Of a stretch of DNA of 64,000 nt, positions 16,843 to 28,069 are shown in pieces. Source of the stretch: Anthostomella pinea (taxonomy: Eukaryota > Ascomycota > Sordariomycetes > Xylariales > Xylariaceae). The notes under the pieces are model-generated. The model was not told where the DNA came from, did no database searches, and was given only the letters and a program-made list of their open reading frames with translations. How positions within the stretch are numbered: position 1 is the stretch's first letter; each line of letters opens with the position of its first letter. The stretch spans positions 930,001 to 994,000 of the forward strand of contig CAUWAG010000006.1 of assembly GCA_963556695.1 (NCBI GenBank), in the 5' to 3' direction. The position numbers and the translations under genes were made by a program.

Positions 16843-19551
16843 ATGGGTACCAGAGATCGTGACGTCGATGCCGCCAGCGATGACCGCCCGCGCGAGCGCG
16901 AGAGCCGCCACAGCAGAGGTGACCGACCCAAGAGCGACAAGGGCGACAAGGACACGGATAAGGAAAAGGATAAGGCACGCCCCCACCACAAGCATTCGTC
17001 GCGATCCTCCAAACCACGAACTCCCATGGAAGGCGAATCAAGTACCTCATCACACCGCAGACATCGCACAAAGGAAGAGAAAGAACGGGACCGCGCGAAG
17101 AAGGCTTCCTCGATGAGTGACCTGGTGCCCGAGCTCTCGAGAACGTCCCTCTCCGGCAGTCGAGGCAGCCTGCCGTACCCCAGCTTTAGCAAGGCACACA
17201 GCAAAGAAGCCGTGCACATACACAGTCGAGAGGATGTAGGAGCACCTACTCGCCGGACCGATGATCCCCTTACCCCGGAGGCCACCGATCTCGGCTCCAG
17301 CACCAGAAGAAGGTCCAAATCAAGAGATGCTTCGGGAAGTAGGAAGAAGAGCGCCAAGACAGATGATCGGCCACCTAGCCCTCCCGAGACCGATGTATCA
17401 GGCGAGAAGAAGAGACGGAGCAAGACGTCCACATCGAGGCTGAGGGAGGAACACGGCTCCGGCGTGGAAAGACCGAGATCTAGAACATCGGGCCTTTCCC
17501 GTTCAACCTCACAGACGGATGAGAAGTCGAAACTGTCTACCAAATCCAAGACCTCGAGCCAAGCTACCTTTGTCAAGTCGCCTACCTTCAAGCCGCCACC
17601 CGGCGTGCAAATCGTTGACGATGGGGGATCCTCCATCCTCAGTGACGACCAGACCGCGGGCGCTCGCTCCGCAGCCACGTCGGTTACGCCCAGGAGAACA
17701 GCATCGGCCAAGGCCCCGAGGTTGTCAACCCCGGTCGAGGAGGACGACTCTCCAGCGTCCGTACAGGACCCTTCACCGAAAACACCCACTGCCACACCGC
17801 AATTTCCACCTCCACAAATCTTCTCCAACGAGAAGCCGAAGCAGGGTCCGCACATCAGGTATGACGACAGAGACCGTCCTACACCCTCGGCAACGCCAGC
17901 GACGGATTTCGGTCCCCCTCCACCGCCACCGCCTCCGCCTCCCTTGAGCATACAGGAGGTACCTCGGGTCGACTATCTGCTTCAACATGGTGGACTGATA
18001 CATCCGGTGTCCAAGCACTTTCTATCTGCTATACCACGCCAGAACGGAACCCGGCCATCGAACCCACCCCTAGCAGGGTGCGAGACCTTGTTCGCGCCCC
18101 TGTTCAACATTTTGGATCAGTACCAGTCCGTAATCCATAAGCAAGGCTCAGTGGCAGTGGCCACCGGACACAAGTCAGTTGCTCGCCGGTTACTGGACCG
18201 ACTAGAGGATGTCTTCTCCAGAGATCTGCCTGTCGAAGGATGTTCTTGTATCATGTGCGAGACAACTCCTGACGAGCACCGAGGTTTAGGATGGGGAGAA
18301 GTTTTGGAGAGAGTGGGCGGTCGGGTGGAGCTGCCGTCATGGCCGCCATTTGATCTTGCGTCTCTCGGAGCGACGGCCATCGAGAACACGGCAGACATGC
18401 CACCGAGACCGAGTTCGCCGATTAAGCTCGATCCTGACATTGCTGAAGAGTTCCGGGATCATTATTTACGGCAGTCGAAGAAGGTCAGGTCGGCTGTGGA
18501 CAAGTGGATGAACAACTGCGCCGACTCACCCGCCCCGCCGCCGTCAGATGTCGATGACGAGACGTTGACATTTGCTATTCTTACGAACCTTGATCAGGAA
18601 GAGCGGCCTTACTTCAATGCCCTGCTGTCTGGTGCTCGGGAACTGCAACCTGCTTTGCGGGCACCGACGCCACTGCGAAAAGGTCGAACCGACTTTATCA
18701 TAAAGACAGGCCTACAGCTACAGCGTCTATATCGGTTGCCTCAGACTCCACGAGACGCCGAAACTGCCGTGTACCTGGTCAAGCACCCATTCCATCACGA
18801 CCTGCTGACTACGATGATGGACATCAGTCCGCAAGAATGGGAGATACTCATTTCAGGTCGCTTTGATGGGTTTTTGTGGTCTGGAGCCGATGGTGATGAT
18901 GCAATTACGCCTACTGCCGACTACCCACTGTCTCGAGGCGGCACGCCGGGCAACGCGTTCTTTTCTCCACCGCCATCGCGAGGGCCAATGACCCCGGGCA
19001 TGCCACGAACTCCAGGGTTTGGTGCTTCTCGCAATACCACGCCGTTCTCCGGTGTGTACTCTCGTGGCACGACACCCGCTTCCTTCATTTCCCTGTCCTC
19101 GTCGTCGGCGTCGCCGGGCCATAACCGGCAACCGGTGTCGCACGATGAAGAGATCGAGATGGCTGTTCTGGCGGAGGTAGAACGAGAGATATACCAGGGG
19201 ATGGAGGCGCTGGAGGATGCATTCGAGAAGCTACACGAACGTGCCGAGATGGTGCGGAATGCCCTTAGGCAGCGTAACAACGGGCTGTTGATGAGCCAGC
19301 AGCATCGCCGTTCTGGGAGAATTGATGTGCTGCCTCAACTATCCGGCAGCTCGGCAGGCTACGAAAGACCACCTTGGGCTACTGGAGACGATGACGGAGT
19401 CACGAGCGAGAGTGACTGGGGTGGGGATGATTTCGACATAGCGCCGGAGGATTCGGCCAGTAACATTTCGAGCTCGAGACATCGACGTCCTAAGCGACGG
19501 AACCAGAGGAGGACACCGGCACCCATCGAGGAGGACGACGAGGAAAACTGA
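16843..19551 (+). CDS. Conserved hypothetical protein, disordered N-terminus with a Cys-rich core
   Basis: A single uninterrupted frame of 902 codons, unusual here because most neighbours are spliced. Residues 1-350 are Arg/Lys/Ser/Glu-rich and look disordered. A run of ten prolines falls near residue 357 (about 17914). After it comes a more ordered part: VDYLLQHGGLIHPVSKHFLS, then CETLFAPLFNILDQY, SVARRLLDRLEDVFSRDLP and a short CSCIMC cluster, then a helical region (residues about 525-680) ending in WEILISGRFDGFLWSG. A Gly/Pro/Thr-rich stretch follows, then a probable coiled coil (EEIEMAVLAEVEREIYQGME and onward), and an acidic tail ending EEDDEEN. I do not recognise a catalytic domain and see no HhH-GPD or other DNA-repair motif. 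The ordered middle looks like a conserved fungal family, but the function is unknown to me. The start ATG at 16843 opens the frame. Confidence 0.85.
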   Translation: MGTRDRDVDAASDDRPRERESRHSRGDRPKSDKGDKDTDKEKDKARPHHKHSSRSSKPRTPMEGESSTSSHRRHRTKEEKERDRAKKASSMSDLVPELSRTSLSGSRGSLPYPSFSKAHSKEAVHIHSREDVGAPTRRTDDPLTPEATDLGSSTRRRSKSRDASGSRKKSAKTDDRPPSPPETDVSGEKKRRSKTSTSRLREEHGSGVERPRSRTSGLSRSTSQTDEKSKLSTKSKTSSQATFVKSPTFKPPPGVQIVDDGGSSILSDDQTAGARSAATSVTPRRTASAKAPRLSTPVEEDDSPASVQDPSPKTPTATPQFPPPQIFSNEKPKQGPHIRYDDRDRPTPSATPATDFGPPPPPPPPPPLSIQEVPRVDYLLQHGGLIHPVSKHFLSAIPRQNGTRPSNPPLAGCETLFAPLFNILDQYQSVIHKQGSVAVATGHKSVARRLLDRLEDVFSRDLPVEGCSCIMCETTPDEHRGLGWGEVLERVGGRVELPSWPPFDLASLGATAIENTADMPPRPSSPIKLDPDIAEEFRDHYLRQSKKVRSAVDKWMNNCADSPAPPPSDVDDETLTFAILTNLDQEERPYFNALLSGARELQPALRAPTPLRKGRTDFIIKTGLQLQRLYRLPQTPRDAETAVYLVKHPFHHDLLTTMMDISPQEWEILISGRFDGFLWSGADGDDAITPTADYPLSRGGTPGNAFFSPPPSRGPMTPGMPRTPGFGASRNTTPFSGVYSRGTTPASFISLSSSSASPGHNRQPVSHDEEIEMAVLAEVEREIYQGMEALEDAFEKLHERAEMVRNALRQRNNGLLMSQQHRRSGRIDVLPQLSGSSAGYERPPWATGDDDGVTSESDWGGDDFDIAPEDSASNISSSRHRRPKRRNQRRTPAPIEEDDEEN

Positions 19552-21342
19552 ACTCGGCGGACTGTGGTGCAGTGCTACGGAACTAAATAAACGGGCGCTT
19601 TGACGATTTTTCTGCGCCTCACGACGTTTACGAAAATGAGTTTTCGCGGATACCATACGAAGTTCTTGTGATGTGCTTGATTCCCCATGCTTATTCTCAG
19701 CACGCATTGAGCAAGCAGGCGCGCGCGCAGCAGCAGCAAGTCAGTCAGCGAATCAGTCTGTTGGTGGAGAGTATGTGATGAAGAAGGAAAGTCATCGGGA
19801 TCAGCGGACGTTGGGCATATTGCATTGGGGTCATAAGGAAGGAATTGGCGACAGGGGAGAACTTTCTGGCACTCTTCTCGCTGCTTGGCGGTCTTTACTA
19901 TTCTAGTATCTACAGTACATTTGCATTGTTATGGGGTCTGGGACTGTTATTTTCCTTGTTTTACTTGAGTGTTTCGGTTCGAGGCATTATGCTGCATTAC
20001 TTCTTTCTGTGTCCATGTTTTCTGTTGATCTACCTGTTGAGCCGGGTGGATGACGAACGAGGGTTTGTACACTGGTTGTTGGTAGAGGACGAGTAAAGGA
20101 TGTGTAGACAGGTTGGATGGAGGTGAAAGGTGAGGTCAGTCAGTCAGTTGGTCTTGAAGCCCAGGCTGGTTGAAGATGCTGATATGGAATACAACTTGAC
20201 ACTTGGCCATTGATTCCGGTGTTCTACTCTTGGATTGAATCGTGACGTGCCTCGGACATTCGTTGCACAACTAGATACCTTGTCTCCAATTCGTTCAGCC
20301 TGCTCAATATAGTTGACAGACAGGTGGAGGCAGAAAGGAGAGTTCCAGGTCGTTTGAAGACCTTGTCATCGGGCAGGATTGGGCTCTTCGGGTGTGGTTG
20401 TCGTCGGGTGGCCAGCCCATTAGGTGTCAGGCATGCATTATCTAGTATTGCGTACGTGTGATAGGTGATACAGACTTGGGTGTTTCTGCGATGTAATAGG
20501 TTCGATATGTACACGGTGATGACGGTGACGATCAACTGCTTGCTCCTCGACCATCGTTCGTCCTCTGGTATCCGAGTCTTCCAACTTCCATCGAGCCCTT
20601 GTAGTGATCGTGACGGGCGGGAGTGTTTGCTTGTCTCATGATATCATCTAGGATATGCCACTCCGGTAGGGAGACAGACTTTCGTACCTGACACGGCCGA
20701 ACTAGAGCTGCAAGAACATTGCGGGAAGGCGCCACCACCTGCAATAAGCATCGTGGAAATGCTTGTCGGTAGGGGAATCAGGGGATCATCCTGGCACCAT
20801 GTCTACCCCACCTGCACCCCTGGCTTTGCGGGAGAGTGAGAGTGGACGTTACTTTTATAAACGTCCGGGCGCTGGCTGCATGATGCACATATGTATCTGC
20901 ATGTGTCGACCAGCAGTTGGACCAGGGCAGGAGCGCCCTTCCGATCAGAACCATGAATCGCGGTTGGCTTGCAGCACCTCCTCCAGGGCCGCTTTTTCAG
21001 GCATCCAATCTCACATCCTACCTGGTAGTGCCTGTAGACGTCCAGGTCGTTACCTTATCTATGCCGGTTACCGAATCGTGTCCCTCCTCTCACTATCTCC
21101 AGTTCTCATTCTCACCTCGGCCCTCGTTTGTTGTCAGACATGTCGGCAGGCAGCAGCTTCTGAAGCCCCAACTGCTTGGTTGCTCTGGCCTTGATCACTT
21201 CAAATCTCGTTCGATGCATACCTGAGACGTTCCGTAGCACCTTGCGTCTACCAGACTCACTATCTCGCCTGGGGTTCAAGCACCCCAAACGCAATCAATT
21301 GCCATAGTCAGATGCCCACCGCGGCCAGGATAATGTACCAAG
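19552..21342. other. Intergenic, about 1.8 kb
   Basis: Probably the 3' end of the 902-aa gene followed by the promoter of the TRP-like gene. No frame with motif or splice support was found on either strand. Confidence 0.5.
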
Positions 21343-24336
21343 ATGTTGTTTCTTCGTCTTCATAATACGATGCTACTCTCTACCATCGGGCCCCTAATGA
21401 TAATACCAACAATATGCGCCAGGCAACCCGAATACATGGACGGGTTGGGCCTCGACGGCGTGACTCGGAAGTTGGCTCTTGACCGGACGCCTGCTCTGTT
21501 CACTGGCGACTTCGGGGACTGCCTTGGTGGAGAGAGTCTGCTCAACGTCACGCGCTTCGATGCCGCCTTCTACTATGACAACTCGACCATCCTCTTCCAT
21601 CTTGATGGCTCTACCAATATCCGCAGGGAGGATCTTATGCGTGAGGGACCCTCGACGAACTCGGCGACTAGCACATGAGCTGACGCGTTTGTACAGTCTT
21701 CCTATCTTTCGAGGCCTATGGGGAGGGCAGATATAACAAGACTATAGATCCATGTTCAGACAACATCTCGAGGTGAGTGGTTGAGTTCCCTTACATACGC
21801 TCTTGATGTTTACGTGTCATGGTAGTATGTGCCCGCTGAACGCTAGTCGACCCATTGAGGCGTTCACATCATTCCAAGTAAACCTTGAAGATGTGTCTGG
21901 GATCCCCCAGATTGCGTACGAGATACCCGACCTTGAAGGCAATGCAAGGATTCAGATATTTGCGAACTCAACTCAGGCGGAGATTGGGTGTTTCCAGGCC
22001 GTCCTGAAGAACGGGCACACGTTCTCGCAGGTCTGGTCCATCAGTCCCGTGCTAGGCGTCTTCACCATCGTGGCCGTCATCGCCTCGTTTGCGACAGCAG
22101 CATACGGTGTCAGCATTCCCCATATGAGGACACACTACGCCCATTCGCTCTCTGTCCTTGTCATCTTCGAGACTTTCCAGTCCATTTTCTACTCTGGCGC
22201 ACTTTCGTTGAACTGGCCTAGTGTGCTTCCAGCTTGGTGGAGCAACTTTGCCTGGTCTGCAGGCCTGATTCCCGTGTCACATCTGGTACACTCGATCGAC
22301 TCGTTGGTTGGAGTAGGCGGCAATGCAAGTCAGGTAGGGGCAGCTGGTTCAACGATCCTGAACAATGAAGGTGGCCTCCGTCAACTGATATACGGCCGTT
22401 CCCTGGCGATGGACTTCGTCAACGTCAGCAAAAGACTTACTGCGCCAGTGGACACCACGGCCAACCTGCTCTCTAAGAGTCAAGTGTATAATCCGAATAA
22501 CCCCTATGGTTACAACTGGGATGGAGATCCGGTCAAGCCAGGGATGCCGCTACCTGGAAACTGGACTGGGTTTGCAGGGGAGCTGTCCAAACTCAATATC
22601 CCCGCTCCGAATGCGTTCATGGTTGGGCTCATATGGCTGCTGGTTGCCATTGGGCTGGTGGTTTTCCTAATGATAGCCCTGAAGTCTGCACTCGAAGGTC
22701 TAGTGAGGTTTCACTGGATCAAAAAGGACCGACTGGACTTCTTTCGATCGCACTGGACAGGTTATCTCGCCCTGGCTGTCTTGCGGACTCTCTTCATTGC
22801 CTTCTTCTCGATCACTACCCTGGCCATGTACCAGTTCTCGATTCGCGGCTCGACTGGACCTATTGTCGTCTCCGCTTTCGTGTTTGTGTTCTTCATACTC
22901 ATTATGGGGGGTATGGTGCTTTACGCGCTACACTCCCGACTGCGTTCGAGCAGTTTCGCCTCCGATCCTGACCGAATTCTTCTTCGTCAAGGGAAGATGA
23001 TGGGTTGCATACCTTATGTGGTCCCGGTCCGCGTCAGTCAACTCAGAGAACAAGAGCTAAATGAGAAGCCAGCTGGCTCGTTGCCTTTTATTCGCTGGCA
23101 CTTCGTTGACAGCGACACCACGCGAAGAAGTATACACCAGGATGAGCTTTATGTCAAGCGGTTTGGCTGGCTGTCTGCGCGTTATCGACTTTCGAGATGG
23201 TGGTTCTTTGCACTCTGGCTTGCGTATCAGTTCATACGCGCCGGCTTTCTCGGAGGTGCGTCTGGCAGTCCGCTTGCGCAAGTCTTCGGGCTGTTTATCG
23301 TCGACATCCTCGCGCTTCTTGTCATAGCAGCACTCAATCCCTTTGAGGGTCAGCGCAACACAGCCCTAGCCGTCTGGCTATTGGGAATCAGCAAGGTTGC
23401 GACTACCGGTCTGTCAATTGCATTCCTCCCAGACTTTTACCTGAATCGCACCTTAGCTATGGTGATCGGTCTCCTTATTATCATCGTCCAGAGTCTGCTC
23501 ACGATCGCGGTGATGATCTTTGTAGTCCTTGGTGGGATATCTTCGTGGATGTCCCTTTACCGGAACCGCGAAATTTCTCTTCAAGGCGGCTGGAGGACGT
23601 CCGTATTCGATACTACGAGCACATTGAGCACAGCGCTTCAGATATTGGTCTAGCACATCAGACCACATTAGAGATAATATCTCCAGGATCCACGGAAGGC
23701 TTCACCGAACTCCCAAAAGCGCCGCACTTTTCTGTGTCATCTGTTCGACGAACCCCTAAGATCGAGGACGAGGACGAAGATTACATAGCGGAGATGAATC
23801 CTGCGCACGTTTCCGGCATTACAGCACTTTCGCCGGGCCCAACGAGACGGCTGAGCCGAACCGGTAGTACCAGTTCGCGCCATTCTGTCAGCAGTTTGCC
23901 TCGCGCAGCCCGCATGCATCGTGTTTCTTGGAGCTCGAGGGACTTTTGTCAGCTGGAGCTGGATCGGCCCAGTCCCGCTCTCAAACGGCGGCTGAGCAGT
24001 CCCGGTTATGCGCATACCAACCCGGCAAGCATGACCAGTGTGGTAACGGGTCAGCTGTCGGTCAGCAGCTCACAGACTTCAGCGGCGGCGCTCCTGGGAA
24101 GTCGGCCGATGACTGCTGCTGACAAGATTTCGGAGGAGCATCATGAACACCTTGAGGGTAATGAGGCGGATCCTTGGCAAGCCGCGAATGTGGAAAGTAA
24201 TGTCGACAAGGACAAGATGTTGATTAATGGGAAGGAAGATCCAGTCGAGAATGAGACAGATACCCAGGGATCTACAGAAATGCAGCTAAGCAGGGGGAAG
24301 GAGAACTGGAGGCCGACACGTAATACATGGTCATGA
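21343..24336 (+). CDS. TRP/Flc-like multi-pass membrane protein, frame broken near 23572
   Basis: Exons 21343-21640, 21697-21772 and 21826 onward join in frame. The protein begins with a signal peptide (LSTIGPLMIIPTICA) and an ML-like lumenal domain with paired cysteines (GDCLGG, DPCSD, MCPLNA, IGCFQ). It continues with many hydrophobic helices of the fungal TRP-like domain (VLGVFTIVAVIASFATAAYG through SLLTIAVMIFVVLGGISSWM). This architecture matches the Flc1-3/Spray group, implicated in FAD or calcium handling in ER and Golgi membranes. At SLYRNRE the frame runs out: continuing in frame gives a stop at 23651-23653 (733 aa), whereas the expected cytosolic tail (RRLEDVRIRYYEHIE, SVSSVRRTPKIEDEDED) reads on in the -1 frame to 24336. 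One base appears to be missing around 23568-23576. With that base the product would be about 960 aa. This may be an assembly error, a recent mutation, or less likely recoding. Confidence 0.8.
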
Positions 24337-24454
24337 GCAGTCTCGAATAACGTAGTTCCGAAGTAGCATATAATTAATGAAATAGTACTATAATTATGAA
24401 CATGAATATGCTTGCACAATAGTCTGGTGAGAGTATCATATGGCCGTTCATCTC

Positions 24455-26005
24455 TTACGTATACCCAGCACAGACATCCTGATAGACATTCGACTCCAAC
24501 CCAGCCGCGTCCGTCGGGACGTAGCCCAGGTACGTCGCGTAAGAATAAGTCCAGCGCGGGTCGTTCAGCTCCGTCTTCCAGGTCCAGTAGACCCAGCCGT
24601 TCGAGCCGGGCTTCTCGTACAGCTGCTGCTGCGCGGTGAAGAAGGTCTTGAAGAAGTCGGCGTCGGACCAGTCGACGCCCGAGGTCATGCTCCACTCGCC
24701 CGTGACGGCGAAGTCCTGGCCGCTGACGACGCGACTGTCGCTGCAGGCGGAGTGCAGCAGGGCGGTCTGGTCGGACGTGCTGGAGAGCGCGAAGCCGATG
24801 TAGTTGTGGTCGTCGAACATGGTGGCGGAGTCGGCGGCGACGGCGGCGTTGGACCGGGGGTCGCCAGCGTCCCACTTTGAGGACATGAATCCCACGTGCA
24901 GCTTGCGGTCGTCGGACACGCCGAGCGCGACCTCGGCGTCGCGGACGGCCTTCAGGGCGCCCGGGTAGTAGGTGTCGATTAGGGAGGGCACCTCGCCGGG
25001 GGCTGGGTAGCGGCCCCCGGCGTCGTGGCTCGACACGGGCTCGTTGAGGACCTCGATGACGCCGACGGCCGCGGCGTACGAGGCCGTCGTGTGGATCCGG
25101 TTCTGGTAGCAAATTAGAGTCAGTAATTACTCCTTTCCGACGAGAAACAAAGAGTCGGAATGCGTGTCTCGGGAGCATGGGCTCTTGACACAGGCTAGAA
25201 GAGAAAATTCGCGCCCTAAGACACGGCCAGAAGGGGCAATAAGAGACTCGAAAATGTACATACCGTCATCCAGGACAGCCACTGCTCGGCGCGGCCGTAG
25301 TCGTAGTCATTGTAAAAACCGGCCGGGTTGGGGTTCTGGCCCGTGAACACGTCCTGCTGCTGGCCTCCGGGCGCGCCGTGCAGGTCAATGATGACGTACA
25401 TACTCAAGTCGGCGGCCTTCTGGATCACGGCGTCGAGGTAGGGCAGCTGCAGGTCACCGTCGGCGAACGGCTCGCTGGCGCTATCGACGATGGCCGAGTA
25501 CGACCAGTACCCGATCGGGATCCGGATCGTGTTTAGCCCTACGTCGTGCGCGGCCTGCACCGTGTCGGCGTCGATCCACGTCCGGTAGTGCGTCTCGAAG
25601 GCGGCGTTGCCGGCCGAGCGGGATGAGCCGCTGTAGTGGTCGTTCATGCAGTCGAATTCTGAGGCGGAGCTGCCGCAGCCCATGGTGCTCCATTCGGTCT
25701 CCATGAGCCAGGGCTCGGAGATCAGCCAGCCTGGGTTGTGGGTGTCATGTCAGTTCGAAAGTTTACATCTACCTAAGGGAGTGATACGGATGGATGGGTA
25801 TGAGTAGGTAGGTTAACGCACCGCCGAAGTTGACACCGCGGATCTTGGTCACGCCGCTCGGGAGTGAGGGTTCCCAGCGCTTGCCGAGCTGCAAAAACCG
25901 CGCCGTCTGGTTGAAGGCCGCGAGGTCGCGGTCTTGCGGCAGCCAGGCGTGGGCGGCGCCCGCGAGGAGGAGGGCGGCGGCCGGGGCGGAAATGGAGGAC
26001 CGCAT
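24455..26005 (-). CDS. Secreted GH5 glucanase, probably endo-1,6-beta-glucanase type
   Basis: Three exons on the minus strand (26005-25822, 25730-25264, 25102-24455) give 432 aa. The N-terminus is a signal peptide (SAPAAALLLAGAAHAWLP). The body has the GH5 hallmarks: RGVNFGGWLISEPW, LNTIRIPIGYW, IIDLHGAPGGQ, the acid/base Glu in EVLNEP and the nucleophile Glu in VTGEWS, plus a C-terminal WVYWTWKTELNDPRW aromatic region. The insert after the first strand (METEWSTMGCG...SEFDCMNDH) with two Cys is, as I remember it, typical of the fungal exgB/endo-1,6-beta-glucanase branch rather than of exo-1,3-glucanases. A secreted enzyme acting on fungal-wall beta-glucan is therefore likely; substrate is inference. 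GC is higher in this gene than in its flanks. Its start lies about 1.2 kb from the transposon at 27197. Confidence 0.93.
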
Positions 26006-27196
26006 CTTGTCGTCGGGGTAGCTGACCGGTAAGTGGTTGTTTCGACTAAAACTCCAGATGCTGGAGAGGCGAATCCCATGATCCGGTCACTCGGGGGAGA
26101 CCATCTTTATAGGTGTGCCATCGTGTCTCTCAAACGGGCAGGTATTCCAGATACCTACCTAGGTAGCACCCCCCTTCTGCCGTGCCTGCAGCGATGAAGC
26201 ATGCACCCAGCTCGGTCCGACTCTCGCAATCCCTGCCCCGGCCGCGGGCGGCACCTGCAATTTCCACGCATCGCATGTGAGGATCCGGGGTCGGCTGAGC
26301 TCAGCTGACAGGCTGATGACACCTTGGTGGTGAATCGTGATCGTACCTACATGTAGCCCACTGTATAAGGAAGTTCTGCTGCATAGGGGAGTACCCTGTA
26401 GGCAGGGAGGGCACCCTGGCCAGGAAGGGCCGTTGTTTCGGCTAACCGCCCCTAGCTGCTACCACCACAGTCTCACCTGCCTGACTCGGTATCGCGACGA
26501 GAACAGAGTAACGTTAGCTTTGCGGGGTGGTGCCTCAACCGCTGCTGGGTTGCATCTATTTTTGTAACGTTAAGGTATACACTAGATCGTAGTAGTATCT
26601 TGGAGAAGAGGGGCTTGCTTTTCCCAGTTTCGAGCTTAGGCTTTGATGCCTCCCTAATGGGGGAATTCGAGGGCGAGGACGAGGAGGACTAGGACGAGCT
26701 GACACTGGCACTGGCTGACTGAAATGCAATCCTGAATACGGCATCCGGCATTCGAGTGTGCTCCGTCGGCTCCTTCTCCTCCTTCCGGCACTTAAGAGGA
26801 AGGAATCCAATAGTGCAGCAAAGTGGTGTGTACCAGAGTTCCAATGCTAGAGGATCCTTCTGGCCTCCTCGAGCTTCCAGGTTCTTCGTTAATAACGGTT
26901 ATGCGGCCCAGTCCCTTGCAAGTTGCTGCTCATCGGAGCAAGGTTGCAAGGCCTGGAGCGTCGAGCCTGGTATACACATGGAAGTCCATGGACTGCGAAG
27001 AAGAACACAACCACCCCAAGGGCTCTGGCGACGAAGGTACAAAGCTTCACGAACCCGTCGAGCTTCTTGTTGCTGCTAGAATTAGCTGCGAGATGAGTAT
27101 CTGCCGCAATCGAAAATCGTCTTGATATTGGTGGCTACGCCACCCACCCCCGCCCCCCCCACCCCCCAGCCACACTGCGCCGTAACCTTACATGTA
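26006..27196. other. Intergenic, about 1.2 kb, promoter side of the glucanase gene
   Basis: No gene seen. An ACCTACCTAGGTAG palindrome lies at about 26153-26166 and a C-homopolymer-rich stretch at about 27142-27172, just before the transposon. Frames here are short and without motifs. Confidence 0.5.
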
Positions 27197-27264
27197 CTGC
27201 CGTTCTCAAGCAGAGTGTCCAGCCCCACATCAACTTTCTGTACACATACACACAAAGTTGAGCT
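27197..27264 (+). repeat. Left terminal inverted repeat
   Basis: Pairs with 28070-28138 on the other strand. The outer 15 bases match exactly. Two of the three substitutions are C/T or G/A transitions, as RIP or deamination would produce. Confidence 0.85.
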
Positions 27265-27427
27265 GGCGCCAGACAACTAGAAAGTACGTTTATGACAACC
27301 ACACTTTTGACATAACGTCGTATATATCATTTTATATGTTTTTAAATGGGTTTAATTTGCAAACTATTTAGAATTTCTTATATATATAACGATGGTTTAA
27401 AAGCGTTAGTTATAGTTATATGTTAAC

Positions 27428-27641
27428 TGTCACAGCAAGCATACTGAGGAGCTGGGACATGGCTTGTAGCAAGCAGCTATTACTCTATTGGCGAGAATAT
27501 CAAGACTAGAGAGGAAAAGAAGAGAGAGAGAGAGATAGATACAGCGGGAGGTTGCCCCTTTAAGGGGATCCTCTGGTCAGATCCTTCCCTTATTGGGAAG
27601 TATCGGCTTATTATGTGGGAAGGTCTGTGCAGGCCGTCACA
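27428..27641. mobile_element. Solo LTR, 214 bp, inside the TIR transposon
   Basis: The element starts TGTCACAGC and ends GGCCGTCACA, the TG...CA ends of a retrotransposon LTR. It is flanked by an exact 5-bp direct repeat TTAAC (27423-27427 and 27642-27646), the expected target duplication. It contains a CCCCTTTAAGGGG palindrome and an AG microsatellite (about 27522-27536). Its base composition is near-balanced, in sharp contrast to the AT-rich DNA on both sides, so it shows no RIP decay. No internal retrotransposon sequence or second LTR is present, so it is most simply an LTR left by recombination between the two LTRs of a full element. Confidence 0.78.
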
Positions 27642-27666
27642 TTAACGTTAATTTAATATAATAATA

Positions 27667-28029
27667 AAAGTACGTTATTAAAGTTATTATTACCGTTACA
27701 ACGTCGTATATATCGATATATATAACTTTAAGTCGTATTTATTAATATATAGTTGAATTAATATTTACGACGTTAATTTAAAAGCGTAATATATATAAAG
27801 CGTAATATATACAAAGCGTGATAGCTATAAAGCGTATTTTTATCGTAGTTATTAAAAAATATCGAAATTGAATATTAACTTCATAATGATACCGATAAAA
27901 ATACGTCTTATAAAGTTATTATTACCGTTAAAACGTCGTATAAATCGATATATATATATAATAATAATAACCTTAAAACGTATATATTAATGTATAGCTA
28001 GATTAATATTTACGACGTTAATTTAAAAC
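27667..28029. repeat. Two diverged direct repeats in the AT-rich interior
   Basis: A unit of about 120-130 bases at 27667-27784 recurs at 27898-28029. Both share AAAGTTATTATTACCGTTA, then AACGTCGTATA, then ATTAATATTTACGACGTTAA near the end. A third, poorer trace (AACGTCGTATATAT) is seen near 27314. Between the two copies are four short tandem AAAGCGT units (about 27782-27837). CpA is almost absent while TpA is abundant and CpG is kept, which is the RIP pattern. Confidence 0.75.
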
Positions 28030-28069
28030 CATAGCGGTTACAACGCGTACTATTATCATTGTTGCGTAG

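Noticed and set aside
16800..17951. 383-codon minus-strand frame opposite the 902-aa gene
   Set aside because: It mirrors the Arg/Ser/Pro-rich disordered region and reads as Leu/Ser/Gly low complexity; the plus-strand frame is longer and conserved-looking.
23560..23600. Programmed -1 frameshift in the TRP-like gene
   Set aside because: In the incoming frame the codons are GAA ATT TCT, which do not form an X XXY YYZ slippery heptamer; a missing base is the simpler reading.
24141..25178. 345-codon minus-strand frame overlapping the glucanase
   Set aside because: It is an alternate frame of GC-rich glucanase exon 3 with an Arg-rich product; the GH5 motifs lie in the other frame.
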